A stretch of DNA of 64,000 nucleotides from Chamaea fasciata (Eukaryota > Chordata > Aves > Passeriformes > Sylviidae). Under the pieces are notes generated by a model. It saw only the letters and a list, made by a program, of their open reading frames with translations, did not search any database and was not told where the DNA came from. Positions 13,073 to 25,003 of the stretch are shown piece after piece. The stretch is taken from contig JARCOQ010000012.1 in the NCBI GenBank assembly GCA_029207755.1, positions 806,001-870,000 on the forward strand. The letters run 5' to 3'. The position numbers and the translations under genes are program-made. The number at the start of each line of letters is the position of its first letter. Positions within the stretch are counted from its first letter, which is position 1.

Positions 13073-14891
13073 AAGTTTCAGTTTTTATTGTTCATTTACA
13101 GATTCTCCTTGCTGCCAAGCTTCTCCTATCCACTGTTTACAGCTTTCTATTTCCTGCAGATGAAGTAAATTCGGTGGAACTGGCAAGGGCTCCATCCTCC
13201 TGCTCGTTATCTAACATCTCCCAGCAGCCGAGGATGTTCCACGTCGGAACGTTTCCCATTCCTGCAGGATGCTCTGTCATTCCTGAAATCATGACCTGAT
13301 GTCACAGGAAGTTAATTTTTCTTGGCGTTTCATGTTGAAATTCAGCCGTTCACACACACTGCGCTGAAGCAGACAGTGCCAGTGTGACTTCATAGAAACA
13401 GACAACAAATATTTCATAAATTAATCTCTGCAAGACAGGGTTCATTAATCTGTAAAAGACTCTGGTTGTATGTGAACCCAAAGGGCATAACACTGGAATT
13501 CTGTGATGCCTTCTGACGTATAAAAGTAGTTCCAAATTTGCAGTCATTATCCAAATAAGCCTCTTGATAAGTCACAGAAATCAGATACTTGGTTTGGGAA
13601 AAAACACCAAGAAATTCCTCTAAATCCTTATCTTCACAGGTAAAACACATTTAATTGTACAGCCTCACAAAGTGGTGTTTCATCACAGTTTGGGGGATTT
13701 TTGCTCAACGTACACGAGCATCCCAACATCTCTGGCAAAGCCCACAGAGACAACTGCAGGACCTAAAAACACTGAGTACCTGCTTCAGAAACTCTTCCAG
13801 ACCTACATCCTGAGCAACTGAAAGATGACACAAAGGATATCCCAGTCCTTCCACTTGTTTGAGGGCTTTTGTTGGATTTTTTAAAATTTGTTTGGCTGAG
13901 ATTGGTGTGATGTCTTGGTTCTGTTTTTTCTTTTTGTTGGTTGTTTATTTCTGGGGTTTTTTGTTTCACTTTGGCAATGTGTATCTTTACCCCCCAGTAC
14001 ACACAAGGAACTTCCTGGAATTTGCTAAGAGGTAAGTTTTCAGGGGCTGGGGTGTTTTCTCAGAACTAAAATGAAAAACGGCAGAAAGCAGGCCAGAATT
14101 TACCTGAACACCGGTTAAATCCCTCATTTGCAGAGGTGCCCAGCGGGCTGGCCCGAGGCCTGCGTTTGCCAGCCACGGGACGTGTGCCACAAGTTTCCTC
14201 TTGGCCTCAGTGGTCACTGCCTGGGGATGTTCTCCCTGTGCCCTTAGGAACTCCCACAAAAATCTGGACCTACACATCCAAACCTGCCCTGCCTCACAAA
14301 GCCTGGAGCCCTTTCCTTCCCATGCCAGCACCGTTTCCCAGAACATCACCTTTTTTCCCTTTTTTCTCCCTACATATATTGCATTTCTAACTTTGGAGCG
14401 GTACTTTTGACTCTTGCAGGAACCTAAAATGCTTCAGCAGGAACAAAACTCTTCAGTGATTACTGCCCACCCCGGATTAAATCCCACAATTAGGAACCCA
14501 ATTTGCATTCTCAAAGTGAAATCCATTGTTATAACCACAGCCACAGTTGACACAGTAGAATAAGCCATTGTTGGAGTAATTCCTGCAAAAGGTCAGATAC
14601 TTAAAGCCTTCAATTCTACTTGACAACCTCTCAGAAAAGAACAGCACAGCTGCTCTGGGTCCAAATAAGCCGCACTGACCACCCTGTTTACTTGAGCTTG
14701 GGCTGTTCTCACCCATCACAGACCTTCCTGGCTGTAAAATATGCTTTGGGACATTTGGGAGACCTCAGCATCCACCATCCTGAGGATATTCCACTCTCTG
14801 GAGGACCAGCAGAGAGCAGTTCTGCCCCTGCAGTGCCGAGGGTGTGACGGGGAAGGGATGCGGAGCTCCCACCTCAGTGCCAGAGCATCAG
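13073..14891. other. Unique non-coding sequence
   Basis: No gene, CR1 or array is recognisable. A T-rich low-complexity stretch with GTTT/TTTT runs lies at 13865-13970. The remainder is ordinary unique DNA. Confidence 0.5.
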
Positions 14892-14947
14892 CATGCTTGG
14901 ACTCAGTGACCTGGAAGGCCCTTTCCAACCCAAATCATTCTTTGATC
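14892..14947 (+). mobile_element. CR1 LINE 3' terminal fragment
   Basis: Contains 'ctttccaacccaaatcattc' preceded by 'cttggactcagtgacctgga', the sense-orientation CR1 terminus. Only about 55 bp remain. Confidence 0.65.
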
Positions 14948-15049
14948 TGCTCAGCGGAACAAGAAAACGCTGCTTGTCCAAACCAGGAGTGTTCCCAGGC
15001 TGGTTACCCAGTGTAACCTGTATTTTTGTTATGTGGGCTGTCCCTGCCT

Positions 15050-15105
15050 TGGGTGGGGAGGCCCTGGCACAGGCTGCCCAGTGAAGCTCTGGCCACCCCA
15101 GCCCT
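15050..15105 (+). mobile_element. CR1 LINE internal tail fragment
   Basis: Contains 'gccctggcacaggctgccca' followed by a 'gtgaagctctggccacccca' phrase. This belongs about 150 bp upstream of the CR1 3' end in sense orientation. The true 3' terminus is absent, so this is a remnant broken at both ends and separate from the fragment 100 bp to its left. Confidence 0.6.
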
Positions 15106-17244
15106 AACTCCCGTCTCAGAAAAAAGGCTTTTACTTTTTAACATTTTTAAACCTATCTATACTGCATTTCACACCTCTTTTAAACCACCATTTGTGATTG
15201 CTTGGTTGCCTTTGGCTGATGGGTTCATACAAAATTCTGTTTGGTGGCAAACGTGATGTGTTTGTGGGTATTGTTGTGATTCATACAATTAATCTTTTTA
15301 TTTAGCATCGGTGCTTTAGTCACGAAAGTAAAGGGGAATTTCACAGAACGTCCTTAGTGCTGTTACCACGAGTAAATAATGTCATCAATAGCTTGGAACT
15401 TAAAGTATTTTTGTGAAATGAATATTCCCTCTCCCTCCCCCAGAAAATGTGAGTGACCTTGCCAACGCTGCTGTTTAGTGCAGATCTATTCCGCCCAGGG
15501 CACACCCGCTGGTGTTACTCCTGAAGTGCTTCACCCACCCTGGTGTGTCCCTGCTCACACCTGGGGCTGGCTTCACCACCGAACCAGGATCAGAGGGATT
15601 TATACCCACACTCAGGTCTCACAGATCACAGAAACCGTCTCACTCATGTACAAAAAACCAGAGAAAAGGCTCCGGAACAAACCACTGACTGCAATGAGCC
15701 AGTCTGTCACAGGGTTAAATCTGGGGATGGGGCAGTCACCAGAGACAAAACTCCCCAAAGACTCAAGGAAATTGTAATCCATCCAACTAACACAACTTTA
15801 ATTATAACAATAAGCAGAGAGAGGACCAGACTCGTTTTGGGGATAGAATATAATTTATACATAATTTTAAAAAAAGTCCAGAAATGATCAGTGTGAGCAA
15901 ATCCACCAGGTAAAATTTCAATAATGCAGCAGCATCACAGAACACTGAATGTGTCTTTCCTCAATGAGAAGAGCAGTGGCCAAGCATTGGGCATTTCTTC
16001 AAAACAATTTCCCAGTTGCAGAAAATTGTCCCACCTGGATTTAACATATTTCTAGGTACAAACTTCCCAGAGTGCTTGAATTAAACACTATTAATGTTTT
16101 TTAAGTCTGATGAAATCCACAAAAGGAACGCAATTCAAACACATATAATGTAACTAATAGGTCTGAGTTAGGTGTGTAATTATAAATAAATTTTAATTAA
16201 TTTCCCACCACATCTTGGCTATTATCCCTGTTTCACATGAAGCCATTTGTGTTCATTTGCAAATGAGGAAGGGAAAATCGCTGATGCTCTCTGAGGTGTG
16301 TTTGTTGTGTTGTCTCGTGGCTCTGCCTCCACACAGACACAGCCCCACCGCCCGTCCCTGCTGCCTCCCAGGGCCCTTCAGGGGGTGGAGGCACCAATAT
16401 TTGGTACCAAGATCTACATTCTCTGCCAGAATGAAAATAATAAACCAACCAAAGAGCAGCCCAGCTCCCTCAGCCACAGACCTTCCCACTGGGTCTGCTC
16501 CGGCTCATCCGAAAATTCAACACAAACACAGAGAGATGCTCCTCGCACTGCTAAGGAAAGCACAGACACAAACACCGGAGCAGCCACACCACGACCAGCC
16601 CCAGGGCTCTGCAGGTTCTGGCAATTCTCTCACTTTTATTTATTACGCTGAAATCAGATTTTTTTTTTTTTTAAGCTTCGATGGATGAGCACACAGGATT
16701 TATTTTCATTTATCTTCTCAGGTGATCAAAAAGTAACAGATTATTCACTCAGTGCGCATGGGGAATATATTTTCTAGTGGATTAAATGAAACCATAAAAT
16801 TTATTAACCATTTCTTAGCTGCCACGTGTCCCAGGCAGCAGAGGCAAAGGGCACAGGGCTGTGGGGGCACAGGAGGAGAGCCGAGCAGAGCTCTGGGCTG
16901 AGCCTGCTCTGGGGTGTGACCCCGAGCTCCCTTCCCTCTGCTGGGGGAGCTCAGCACTTCCCAGAGCCGCTGGCCCTCCCTGACACACGTGGGACACAAG
17001 CACCCACCAGCACACCCACATGGGGAAAAGCTGTTGACGTCTTGATTGCAGTGGGATGGTTTGCCTGAAAGCCATGACGGGTCCTTTTCTGACTCGTTCC
17101 TTTGGGCTCAACATCATTTTTGTACCTGAAATAGATATTTCTCATTTCTCTGAGTTCCTGAAGTTAGCTTCTGACCCACGGGCATCTCCTACTTCTGATT
17201 TTGAGGCCAATCTCAGTCAGCCCTATTTGATTTTCTTTGACTAG
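15106..17244. other. Unique non-coding sequence
   Basis: No gene is recognised. AT-rich stretches at 15120-15420 and 15780-16220 alternate with GC-moderate DNA. A T-run lies at 16660-16674. A frame of 157 codons at 16215-16688 gives a low-complexity product without domains. Confidence 0.5.
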
Positions 17245-17330
17245 AACCATGGAACAGTTTGAGTTGGGAGGGACCTTAAAACTCCTCTGGTTCCACCCCC
17301 TGCACTTCCACTGGGCCAGGCTGCTGCAAT
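17245..17330 (-). mobile_element. CR1 LINE 3' fragment
   Basis: The plus strand reads 'ggaacagtttgagttgggag' then 'gaccttaaaactcctctggt' and a 'gggccaggctgctgcaatcc' end. This is a reverse-complement CR1 terminus of about 85 bp. Confidence 0.8.
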
Positions 17331-19289
17331 CCCTGTTGGGGTTACCAGCCTGGGAGCTCCAAAGGCAGAGCACGAGCTTTCCTTTGGTGTTCCTCTGGTT
17401 TTGTCCATTGGACCCAGCTGCTGTGAGCTCCCAGACAAGCTGTGAACTCTTTTTTTTCCACCCCTGGGAACTCCGACTGGGAGAACAAAGATCAGGATGG
17501 AACAGCTTGTCTCCAATATTAACAACATGGAAGTTTATCAGCTATCTACATTTTCGCTTCCTCCATTTCCACGCCACACCAGGACCCCCCAAACCCAGAC
17601 GTTTCCCAGCACTGCTGGGTCCCGCTGCACCTGCAGCATCTCCACTGCTGCTCCTGCTCCGTGGGAGCTGGGTGGATTCACCTCAGGATGTACACACTGA
17701 TCCCATTTCTCAGCCCTGGAAAATCAGATCCTCTGCCTCCAAACAAAATAAATAATTGCACTGTAAGCAGCGCGAACATTCCTGTGCAACCAGGAGGTTT
17801 AAGATAAAAGCACTCAAAATAAAGAAAGAAAGAAAAAAAAAGCAGTAAATAAAAAGGCATCATTCCCAAGGACACCTGAACTCGGCCCCACATCTTCGGG
17901 GGGGAACATAAAAATCTCTAAGTACAACTGAGGTTTCTTTATTGCTGTCAAGTGGCAGGAAAGAGGCTTTTTGGATTGGAATATCATCAAGATAAAGAGC
18001 AGCCTAGAACAAAAGCTTTCTGCAGCAAAGGGCAGTGTTTACTCTCCTGTCTGAGCCAATCTCCCCTGGCACATTAACACTCCTCTGCACCCCACAAAGC
18101 CGTTTTCACGGACACTGATGCCCGGCTGCCTCTCCTCCACTCGGCTGCACCCTTGGGTGCCGCTGGAGGGGCAGGACGAGGCTGGCATGCCTGGGGCCGG
18201 TCTGGCCCGTGTTCAGTCCGTCCTCCCCACCCAGACAAAAGCTGAAATGCTCCTCAGCACCCCCGGCTCCAGGTGCTGCTGGACAACAGGCCCATTCCGC
18301 CCTGGGCTGGGACCCCCGGAGGGATGAGCTGAGCTGAGCTGAGCTGGGCTCAGCCGAGGGGCTGAGCTGCCTTGGCTACCTGGGCTGGGCCGGCACTAAG
18401 CCCCCTTTGTGTTCAGGCAGCAGAGGAGAAAAATAGGGATATTAACCTCTAACACTGATGAAAATAATAGCCACAATAAAAGCGGATGAAAGGCACAGTG
18501 GCAGTAATTATTCTGCTCCCGTGTAGCCAGGAGCCAGCAGAGGCTGCAGGAATTCCCGGTCCCCCTGGCCGTGCTCAGGGCACAGCAGGGCCGGGGACCC
18601 CCGGGGTCAGAGCCCCTGTCAGGCAGAGCACCACAAACCTGCTGGGCTGCCTGTGCCAACACCAACACCCGCGGGCTGAGCACACCCAGCTCTGAGCCCC
18701 GCTCTTCAATTCCTCCAGACCTGACTCAGCAGACAGGGGGGGCCAGGAAAGCCAGCCCGTGAAACCAAAACACACCTCCCAGGATTTCGCATGGCAGCAA
18801 AACCAAAACTCCTTTGATTTGTTCACGGTTTTGCATCCCTTGGTGTTCCCGGGGCACCCAGATCGTGGATAACCAAACGGCAGGGATGGTGTCGAACACA
18901 GGCTTTGTGTGGGGACAGCAAAAAGCATTGCTATTTAAAATGCAACTGTTTCTTCTTCCCCACACACACTTTTTTTTTTTTTGAGATTCTCCGTGTCTGT
19001 AATTAATTTTTGACATAAATAGCACAATTCCTTTCCATGAGTGATCTTAGTTATTCTCAGGTTTAAATGTCACTCTTCTTTGAAATCTTCTCATTCAATA
19101 ATCAAGTTGGAGCTAATAAAAAATTCAAAGGTGCATCTAATAATAATGAAATAATAGCAGCAAAAAAACATGCACCTGCATTTATGCCAAAGAACAAGGG
19201 ATAGAAGAGACAAAAATGTAGGGAGAAAAGAAATTAGAGGGAAAACCATGATAATGCTCAAGTGCTGCTCTCACACTAAGACCAGGGGG
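17331..19289. other. Unique non-coding sequence with (GAGCT)n
   Basis: No gene is recognised. A short GAGCT/GCTGA pentamer tract lies at 18325-18346, and a T-run at about 18970-18982. 18110-18400 is GC-rich but too short and CpG-poor to call an island. Confidence 0.5.
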
Positions 19290-19680
19290 ATTGGGATAAG
19301 GCTAAAGTTAATTGCATTTCCAGATGACAAACCTCTCACCTCTGAACTGAATGGCTCTTTATAAAAGCTATCAGTAATAAACTGTAAATCTCAGCTATGA
19401 TTGCAAATAAAGGTCATCCCTTTCATGCTGCCACTTTCCTGGGCCTTATTATATTCCTGTCTGAACCTTTCTTACTTCTTAAGGTGTGCTAGCTGCCCAT
19501 ATAAGCAATCAGGGAGGCTTTTTGATTTTATTTTGAAAGACACAAGGCAATGGGATTTACATTCTGGCACCGCGCTGATCCAAAATGGAAAATCACTGAA
19601 TTCTGACAAGCAGACAGAATCCTGCTAGCAGAATTAATCTTCATCTTATATTAATGCAAAGAAAGGCAATCCCTTCCTCT
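19290..19680. other. Candidate conserved non-coding element
   Basis: About 390 bp of non-repetitive AT-rich DNA rich in regulatory-like words: ATTGCAAATAAAGG, GCTAGCTGCCCATATAAG, TGATTTTATTTTG, GAATTAATCTTC, TATTAATGCAAA. CpG is almost absent apart from one CGCGCTGATCC. The compact motif density makes it a good enhancer candidate. Conservation is untested. Confidence 0.4.
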
Positions 19681-20579
19681 CCTTCCCTCCGCTCCTGAAA
19701 TCTGTATTTCCTCCTTCAGCAGCACAAACGGGCGTCTCCGATTTTCTCTTAGCCAAATGTGAAGATGGTTGTGATAATTCTCAGGGGCTGCAGCCACCCT
19801 GCACCCCATCGCCAGCAGCTCCTGCTGTCACTCAGCCCAGGCAGGTGCTCCCGGAGCTGCCTCACCAGACTCTGCAGGGAACGTGTGGGATGCTGGGCCC
19901 TGACTGTCTCTTCAGAAAGAAAATTCGCCAGCAGAGATAAAATTTACCTCAGCACAAATTCTCCTGAGCGGTTTTTCTCTGCGAAGCGCTCTGTGTTTGT
20001 GAACACTAAGATTTCTGATACAAAGAATCCGCCCCTCAGACATGGCGTTGTGAGAAAACAGCCTGTTCATTACAGAGCCTTCAATCCGAGGAAGCAGATT
20101 ATTCAACAAAGAGCGGGATGAATCTGGGGACATCCATGCCCACCCTGTACCATGAGGTCACCACGACAGCTCTCTCCCCACTCGCCCTCTGTGGTGGGCT
20201 GGCGCTGGCAAGTCCAGAGGCCGGGAATGTCAGCAAGGAGGGAGGGCAGCCACGGGCCAGCGCAGCCCCGGCTGCCGTTGCTGGGCCATGAACTGCAGGC
20301 TCAGGACGCAGGAGCCAGCGCCGGCACTGCCATTTCACACCCAGGGGGACGCTGGGGCTGCGGACCCTAAAGCCAAGGCCCTCCTCCCCCTGCACATCCC
20401 ACTGAGCCACGCCACAGCCGAGGCCAGCAGCACCCCCCCGGGCAGGGCTGACCAGGCTCAGGGGACAATTCCACACCTGTGCAGCAGGACGGGAGCCCAG
20501 AGCCAGCCAGGGACCAGCACAGCAGGTGCAACTGGCACATGGGGAACCCAGGCAAACTTCGCTTTCCCAAATGGTTGTG
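19681..20579. other. Unique GC-moderate sequence
   Basis: No gene or repeat is recognised. 20150-20560 is GC-rich and gives chance frames in several registers. Confidence 0.5.
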
Positions 20580-20890
20580 TTCGCAGCATATGCAGATAGG
20601 GAATCTACTGGAGCCGTTAAATAAGGAGGAAAAAAAGGAGATACTCAAATTGCACAGCAACTGGTGTAAGGAACAAATAGACTTGTCTATGGGATGGGAT
20701 AATTATCTTCCACATCTTCAGGCTCTTGGAAAATGTGACAATGGCATCTCTGAATGAAGCTTCTGACAAGTCCCAGATGCAGCCAGGTTTCTTTTAGTTT
20801 AGCTTTTAATTTCAGCTGCTGATTTGAAAGTGATGCACTGATAGCTGTAGTCAGAGGTAGGAAGGACTCACTTTGGTACAGCGCCTCAGC
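20580..20890. other. Candidate conserved block with small open frame
   Basis: AT-moderate unique block. On the plus strand the final ~55 codons of a frame ending at 20757 give a Lys/Glu/Leu-rich, soluble-looking peptide (…LNKEEKKEILKLHSNW…). On the minus strand 20687-20905 is also open for 72 codons. No acceptor/donor pair brackets either frame convincingly and I recognise no family. The block may be a CNE in which constraint happens to keep frames open. Confidence 0.25.
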
Positions 20891-22689
20891 AACATTCCTA
20901 CTCATAAACTACACTGCCCCAACTCACCATTCCTGCAGCCCTGCGTGATCCCGCCAAGGCACCACACTCCTCATCCTTTCCATCCCTGAACACCAGTCTT
21001 GGAAAGACAAAGAGAGTCCTGTGATCAAAGGGCTGCTGCAGCACACCCCCATTTTCTATGTGTTTTGATTCCTTGGCCATTTTTACCCGCACTCGGGTAA
21101 TTTGTGCCGAGAGGAGCAGCTCCTGGTGAGCACCTGGCCCCAGCCCAGCCCAGGGTGGGCACAGCACCCCCAAAGCAGGAGTGACTCCTGAGGCACTGGA
21201 GACAGCCACCCTGCTGCTGGGGGACTCCGCTCTTTATTGTTTCCACTCTTTCTTTGATCTTTAAGACAAAGCCCTGGATTTCCTAGAGGACGGTAAGTGG
21301 GGAACCCTGAAGTGGCACTGTGTGGCACCAGCAGCCTCATGCAGCCAGAGGCAAATGCCTTCCCCATCTCTGCAGAGCCCGAGCACCTTCCTCCACGTTT
21401 CACCTCCTGAGTCTTCTCACAGCCAGGAAGTCACAACTTGTTCCACACTTCCCACTCAACCTTCTGTTTGGATGCCCAGAAAAATCAAGCAAACCTCGTG
21501 CAAATAACGCAAGGCATTGCCATTCCACAGCACACGGTCATTACCAGCCTTCCTGGAGTGGGAACATCCCCACTCTGGGTGTGCTCTGCAGCTGTAACCC
21601 TGAGGAAGGCCTGGGTTTTACAGAACACGTTCATTAGCTGTTCTTTCAGCACCAGGGCTGTTTGCAGGACATCTCATCCAGCACTCACGCAGGTGTTTAC
21701 CCATCCCAGGAAAAACAAGAGGAACACGGTTTGCGAATTCCCACATGACTGAGTATGTAGGATTATGGTTACATCAAGTTTCCAGCGGGAACTGCACTGT
21801 TAGAGGAGGATCTACTCTCCACTCATCTCCTGGCACATCCTGCCCACGCCAAGGGAGCGTGCTGCAGATTCCTGCCCTGGGCAGAGGGTCAGGCAGGGCT
21901 GAGCTCAGGCCTCAGGGCTCTGGGAGCCTCGGCACAACGAGGCAGGGCTGAGCCCTGCTCAGCACAGACTCGCCTGAGGTTCTTCCACTGAGGACAACGC
22001 AACGAGCACCTGGGCAAACAGCCTTTGAAACCTGCCCTGGCAATGAGATGTGACTGTCTCTGCCGTGTCTAAGGCCAAATGCTCTTGACACGGAGGAGAA
22101 TTAATTTGAGGTTTTGCTGCAAGAGCCGCAGCCTGAGAGGCTTCTCCTGGCAATCCCTGTCTTTCTGCACGTTTGCATCCCCAGGATTAGGGCAGCTCCC
22201 AGGCACCACATCAGCCGCAGGACGCCGGCGGTGAGCTGGGCTGGGCTGGGTCAGCGGCAGCACACCGTGCACAGAGCCTGGCACAGCCTGCTTCAGTTGT
22301 GAGAGTGAAGCTGTACCCTGGACGGCACCAACAGCACCCGGGGCAAAGAAAAATTATTGCACGTGACAAGATCAACTCTGACTCCAGCAAAAGCCTTGGA
22401 GAAGGGTCCCGCCTGCCAGGTCCACCCTCCTGCCTCTCCTTGGGGTGAGGGCCACAGAGGCAGGAAGGCTCCAGGTGCCCTGCTGGGAGAGGCGCTGGGC
22501 AGCCCCAGGACAGCCCTGGGCAGGAGCGCGGGACGTGGCCCGGCCCCGGGGCTGCAGGACAACCTGCCACCCCTCGTCAGTCCCCAGGAACAAAGGGCAC
22601 CTCTGCTTCAACACTGCCTGGACACACCATCCAACACATGTGCAACTGGATTTACTGCTATTATTAAAAATAACCACAGCACACAGCAA
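20891..22689. other. Unique non-coding sequence
   Basis: No gene, CR1 fragment or tandem array is seen. 22210-22570 is GC-rich and open in several overlapping frames, none with a recognisable domain. Confidence 0.5.
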
Positions 22690-23680
22690 CCATGTAAAAC
22701 TGAACTAATTGCTTGAAATAGAATAAAAATTCTGTTGTGTGTACAACGCACACGCATTAGCAAACCTTCTGAGTTCGTGGGATCCCAAAGAATTATTTTG
22801 AATTTGCTGGTATAGTAAGTATATATCAAGGCAGAAGTATCCAACTCAAATGCTGAAACATAATCAGTCAGCAGAATATTTTTTTTTTAACCTTAAAAAT
22901 ACTCCCTTTCTTGAAAATGGACACTGAACCCCTAGGCAATGTAAGCACCGAGGTTTTACTATAAAATACATTTCAAAAGAATGGCTGAAAGACTTAGGAG
23001 CGCAGGAGATGAAAAAGAAGTAAACAAGCCTTATTCCACCATTAAATGATAAATTAAAAGCAGTATTTTGCTGTTCTGCCTCATTTTTTAATCACGGTGC
23101 TCTGGCTATGGTGGTGTGGGCTTTCCCATCAAAAAGCACCTTTTACTAAAGGTTTACAATTTGACACAGCCATCATCTGTCCCAGACAAAACACAGCCAG
23201 GTAAAAACCTCATTCCAAATCCAAATTTTCATTAAATTTGCAGAAAAAGCACTGCAGGCTTGACATTACAGGCAGAGCCACAAATGCCCCTCACACATGC
23301 CCTTTAAAAATTTCCGAGTAATTTCAGAATGCAGCCTTTTGGAATTTTAAGAATAATAGAGGAGATACTGGATGTGCTGTTGTTGCTATCAGATAAAAAG
23401 CTAAATCTTAATCCTCCCTGCTATCTTGCCTCGGTGCAGATTACGCCGCAGCCTATCTCTGTAAAATGCTGGAACAAACACCAGCCAGATACTTGCCTGG
23501 GAAAATGGAGATTTACAGAGTGAGAGGGAAATGGGGCTGGGTTTATAGTCTCTTGCTCATTAATTTTTTTACTAATTAATACACAATTTGGCTTTGTTCC
23601 TACTGTAAATCTGTAACACAGAAGTACCAATGAAAACATCTGGAGCTGTAAATCCATTCCTAAATTTTTGTAGACAGACA
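22690..23680. other. Cluster of candidate conserved elements
   Basis: About 1 kb of mostly AT-rich unique DNA. The best sub-block is 23320-23600, containing GGAATTTTAAGAATAATAG, CTATCAGATAAAAAGC and CATTAATTTTTTTACTAATTAATAC (homeodomain- and GATA-like cores), with an isolated TTACGCCGC. A second sub-block is 22690-22860. No exon signature is seen. Confidence 0.35.
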
Positions 23681-23889
23681 TAACGTGGGTGACACCCAAA
23701 GGCATTCCCAGCCCCCAGCAGCTGAGAGGAGCTGAGTTTCCTGCCCATCCCAGCCCACTGTGTGGCTCCCGGAGAAACGGGCTCTCCATGGCTCATCCTG
23801 CTTCCTTCTGGGAACAGGTGCACCTCCAGGGAGCACTGGGAGCTCTGCTGGGAGTGCCAGGGTTACAGTGGCACTAAGTTAGAGCCGGC

Positions 23890-23962
23890 ACCCTTGCCCA
23901 TGGCAGTGCTGGAACTGGATAATCTTTAGGTCCCTTCCAAACCAATCCACGATTCTGTGACA
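23890..23962 (+). mobile_element. CR1 LINE 3' terminal fragment
   Basis: Contains 'cttgcccatggcagtgctgg', 'aactggataatctttaggtc' and 'ccttccaaaccaatccacga' ending 'ttctgtgaca'. This is a sense-orientation CR1 terminus of about 70 bp. Confidence 0.8.
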
Positions 23963-24019
23963 TTTTGTTCACAAGGTGTCCTTTTGCCCTTACTTCCCCC
24001 AGAAGAAATCATGGAAACA

Positions 24020-24180
24020 CAGACTGGTTTGTGCTGGTTTGTGCTCACGGCCCAACCTGTCCCACCCCTGCCGCGGGCAGGGACACCTTCCACTGTCCCA
24101 GGCTGCTCCAAGCCCTGTCCAGCCTGGCCTGGGACATTTCAGTGATGGGGCAGCCACAGCTTCTCTGGGCGAGTCAGCAA
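24020..24180 (-). mobile_element. CR1 LINE 3' fragment
   Basis: The plus strand contains 'gccgcgggcagggacacctt', 'tgtcccaggctgctccaagc' and 'gatggggcagccacagcttc', the reverse complement of a CR1 3' segment. It lies head-to-head with the plus-strand CR1 60 bp to its left, giving an inverted CR1 pair. Confidence 0.85.
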
Positions 24181-24693
24181 CTTAAATCAACAGAACAGTG
24201 AGAGGTAAGAAAGAAAAAAACAACTGTGGACAAAATCAAAAGTAAAGTTCTACCAATGCTAAACACACTTTCCCTTTTGGGTTCACGCTCCTGCTCCTGT
24301 CAGTGTTTCCAGATTCGGCAGCTGTCTGAGCAGCAAGCTGGGAACAGCCGGGGAACCTCCTCAGCACCAAGGGGCAGAACCCTGCGCAGACACACGAGTC
24401 AGGGGCTTGACAAGCTCGAAACAAAGGTGAAGACACCTTGAGAAGTGCAGGAAGCAAAATTTAAGATCCATTCAGAAACTAAGCCCCTGGCAGCTGAAGG
24501 GTTAAGCACAACCTTCTCCTCTCTAACACAGCCTTCTGTGGTAGCTAATGAAGGTAATGAAATATGACATGTAGTTTGGCCCCTGACCACAGCGAGCACC
24601 TCCCTCCCCTGTGCCGGCGAACAAAGCCAAAGCACATGGGGCTGGGCTGGGCTGGGAATGGGGCTGGGGCCGTGCCTCGGAGCCGGGCAGCGG

Positions 24694-24730
24694 GCACGGC
24701 ACGGCACGGCACGGCACGGCACGGCACGGG
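24694..24730 (+). repeat. (GCACG)n microsatellite
   Basis: About seven tandem GCACG pentamers, followed by a degenerate GCACAGGCA-rich stretch to about 24790. The repeat is CpG-bearing. Overlapping chance frames run through it. Confidence 0.9.
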
Positions 24731-24925
24731 CACAGTCACGGCAGGGCACGGGCACAGGCAGAGCGCAGCAGGGCACAGGCACAGGCAGCACCAACAGGCC
24801 GGTCTGAGAGCAGCCAGGGCCACCCCAGCAGTGCCCCCACACCTGCTCTGACCGCCAGCCGCTGCACACCTGATTCCACACCCCCGTCCCGTCCTAGGAG
24901 GAAACGTGGGGTTCTAGAGGAACGT

Positions 24926-25003
24926 GCCCCTGCCCTGGCTGGGGGTGGAACAAGAGGAGCTTTACGGGCCCCTCCACCCTAAGCAGTCTGTGATTCCATG
25001 AAT
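24926..25003 (+). mobile_element. CR1 LINE 3' terminal fragment
   Basis: Matches the sense CR1 end in order: 'cctgccctggctgggggtgg', 'aacaagaggagctttacggg', then a diverged 'agtctgtgattccatgaata' tail. Confidence 0.7.
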
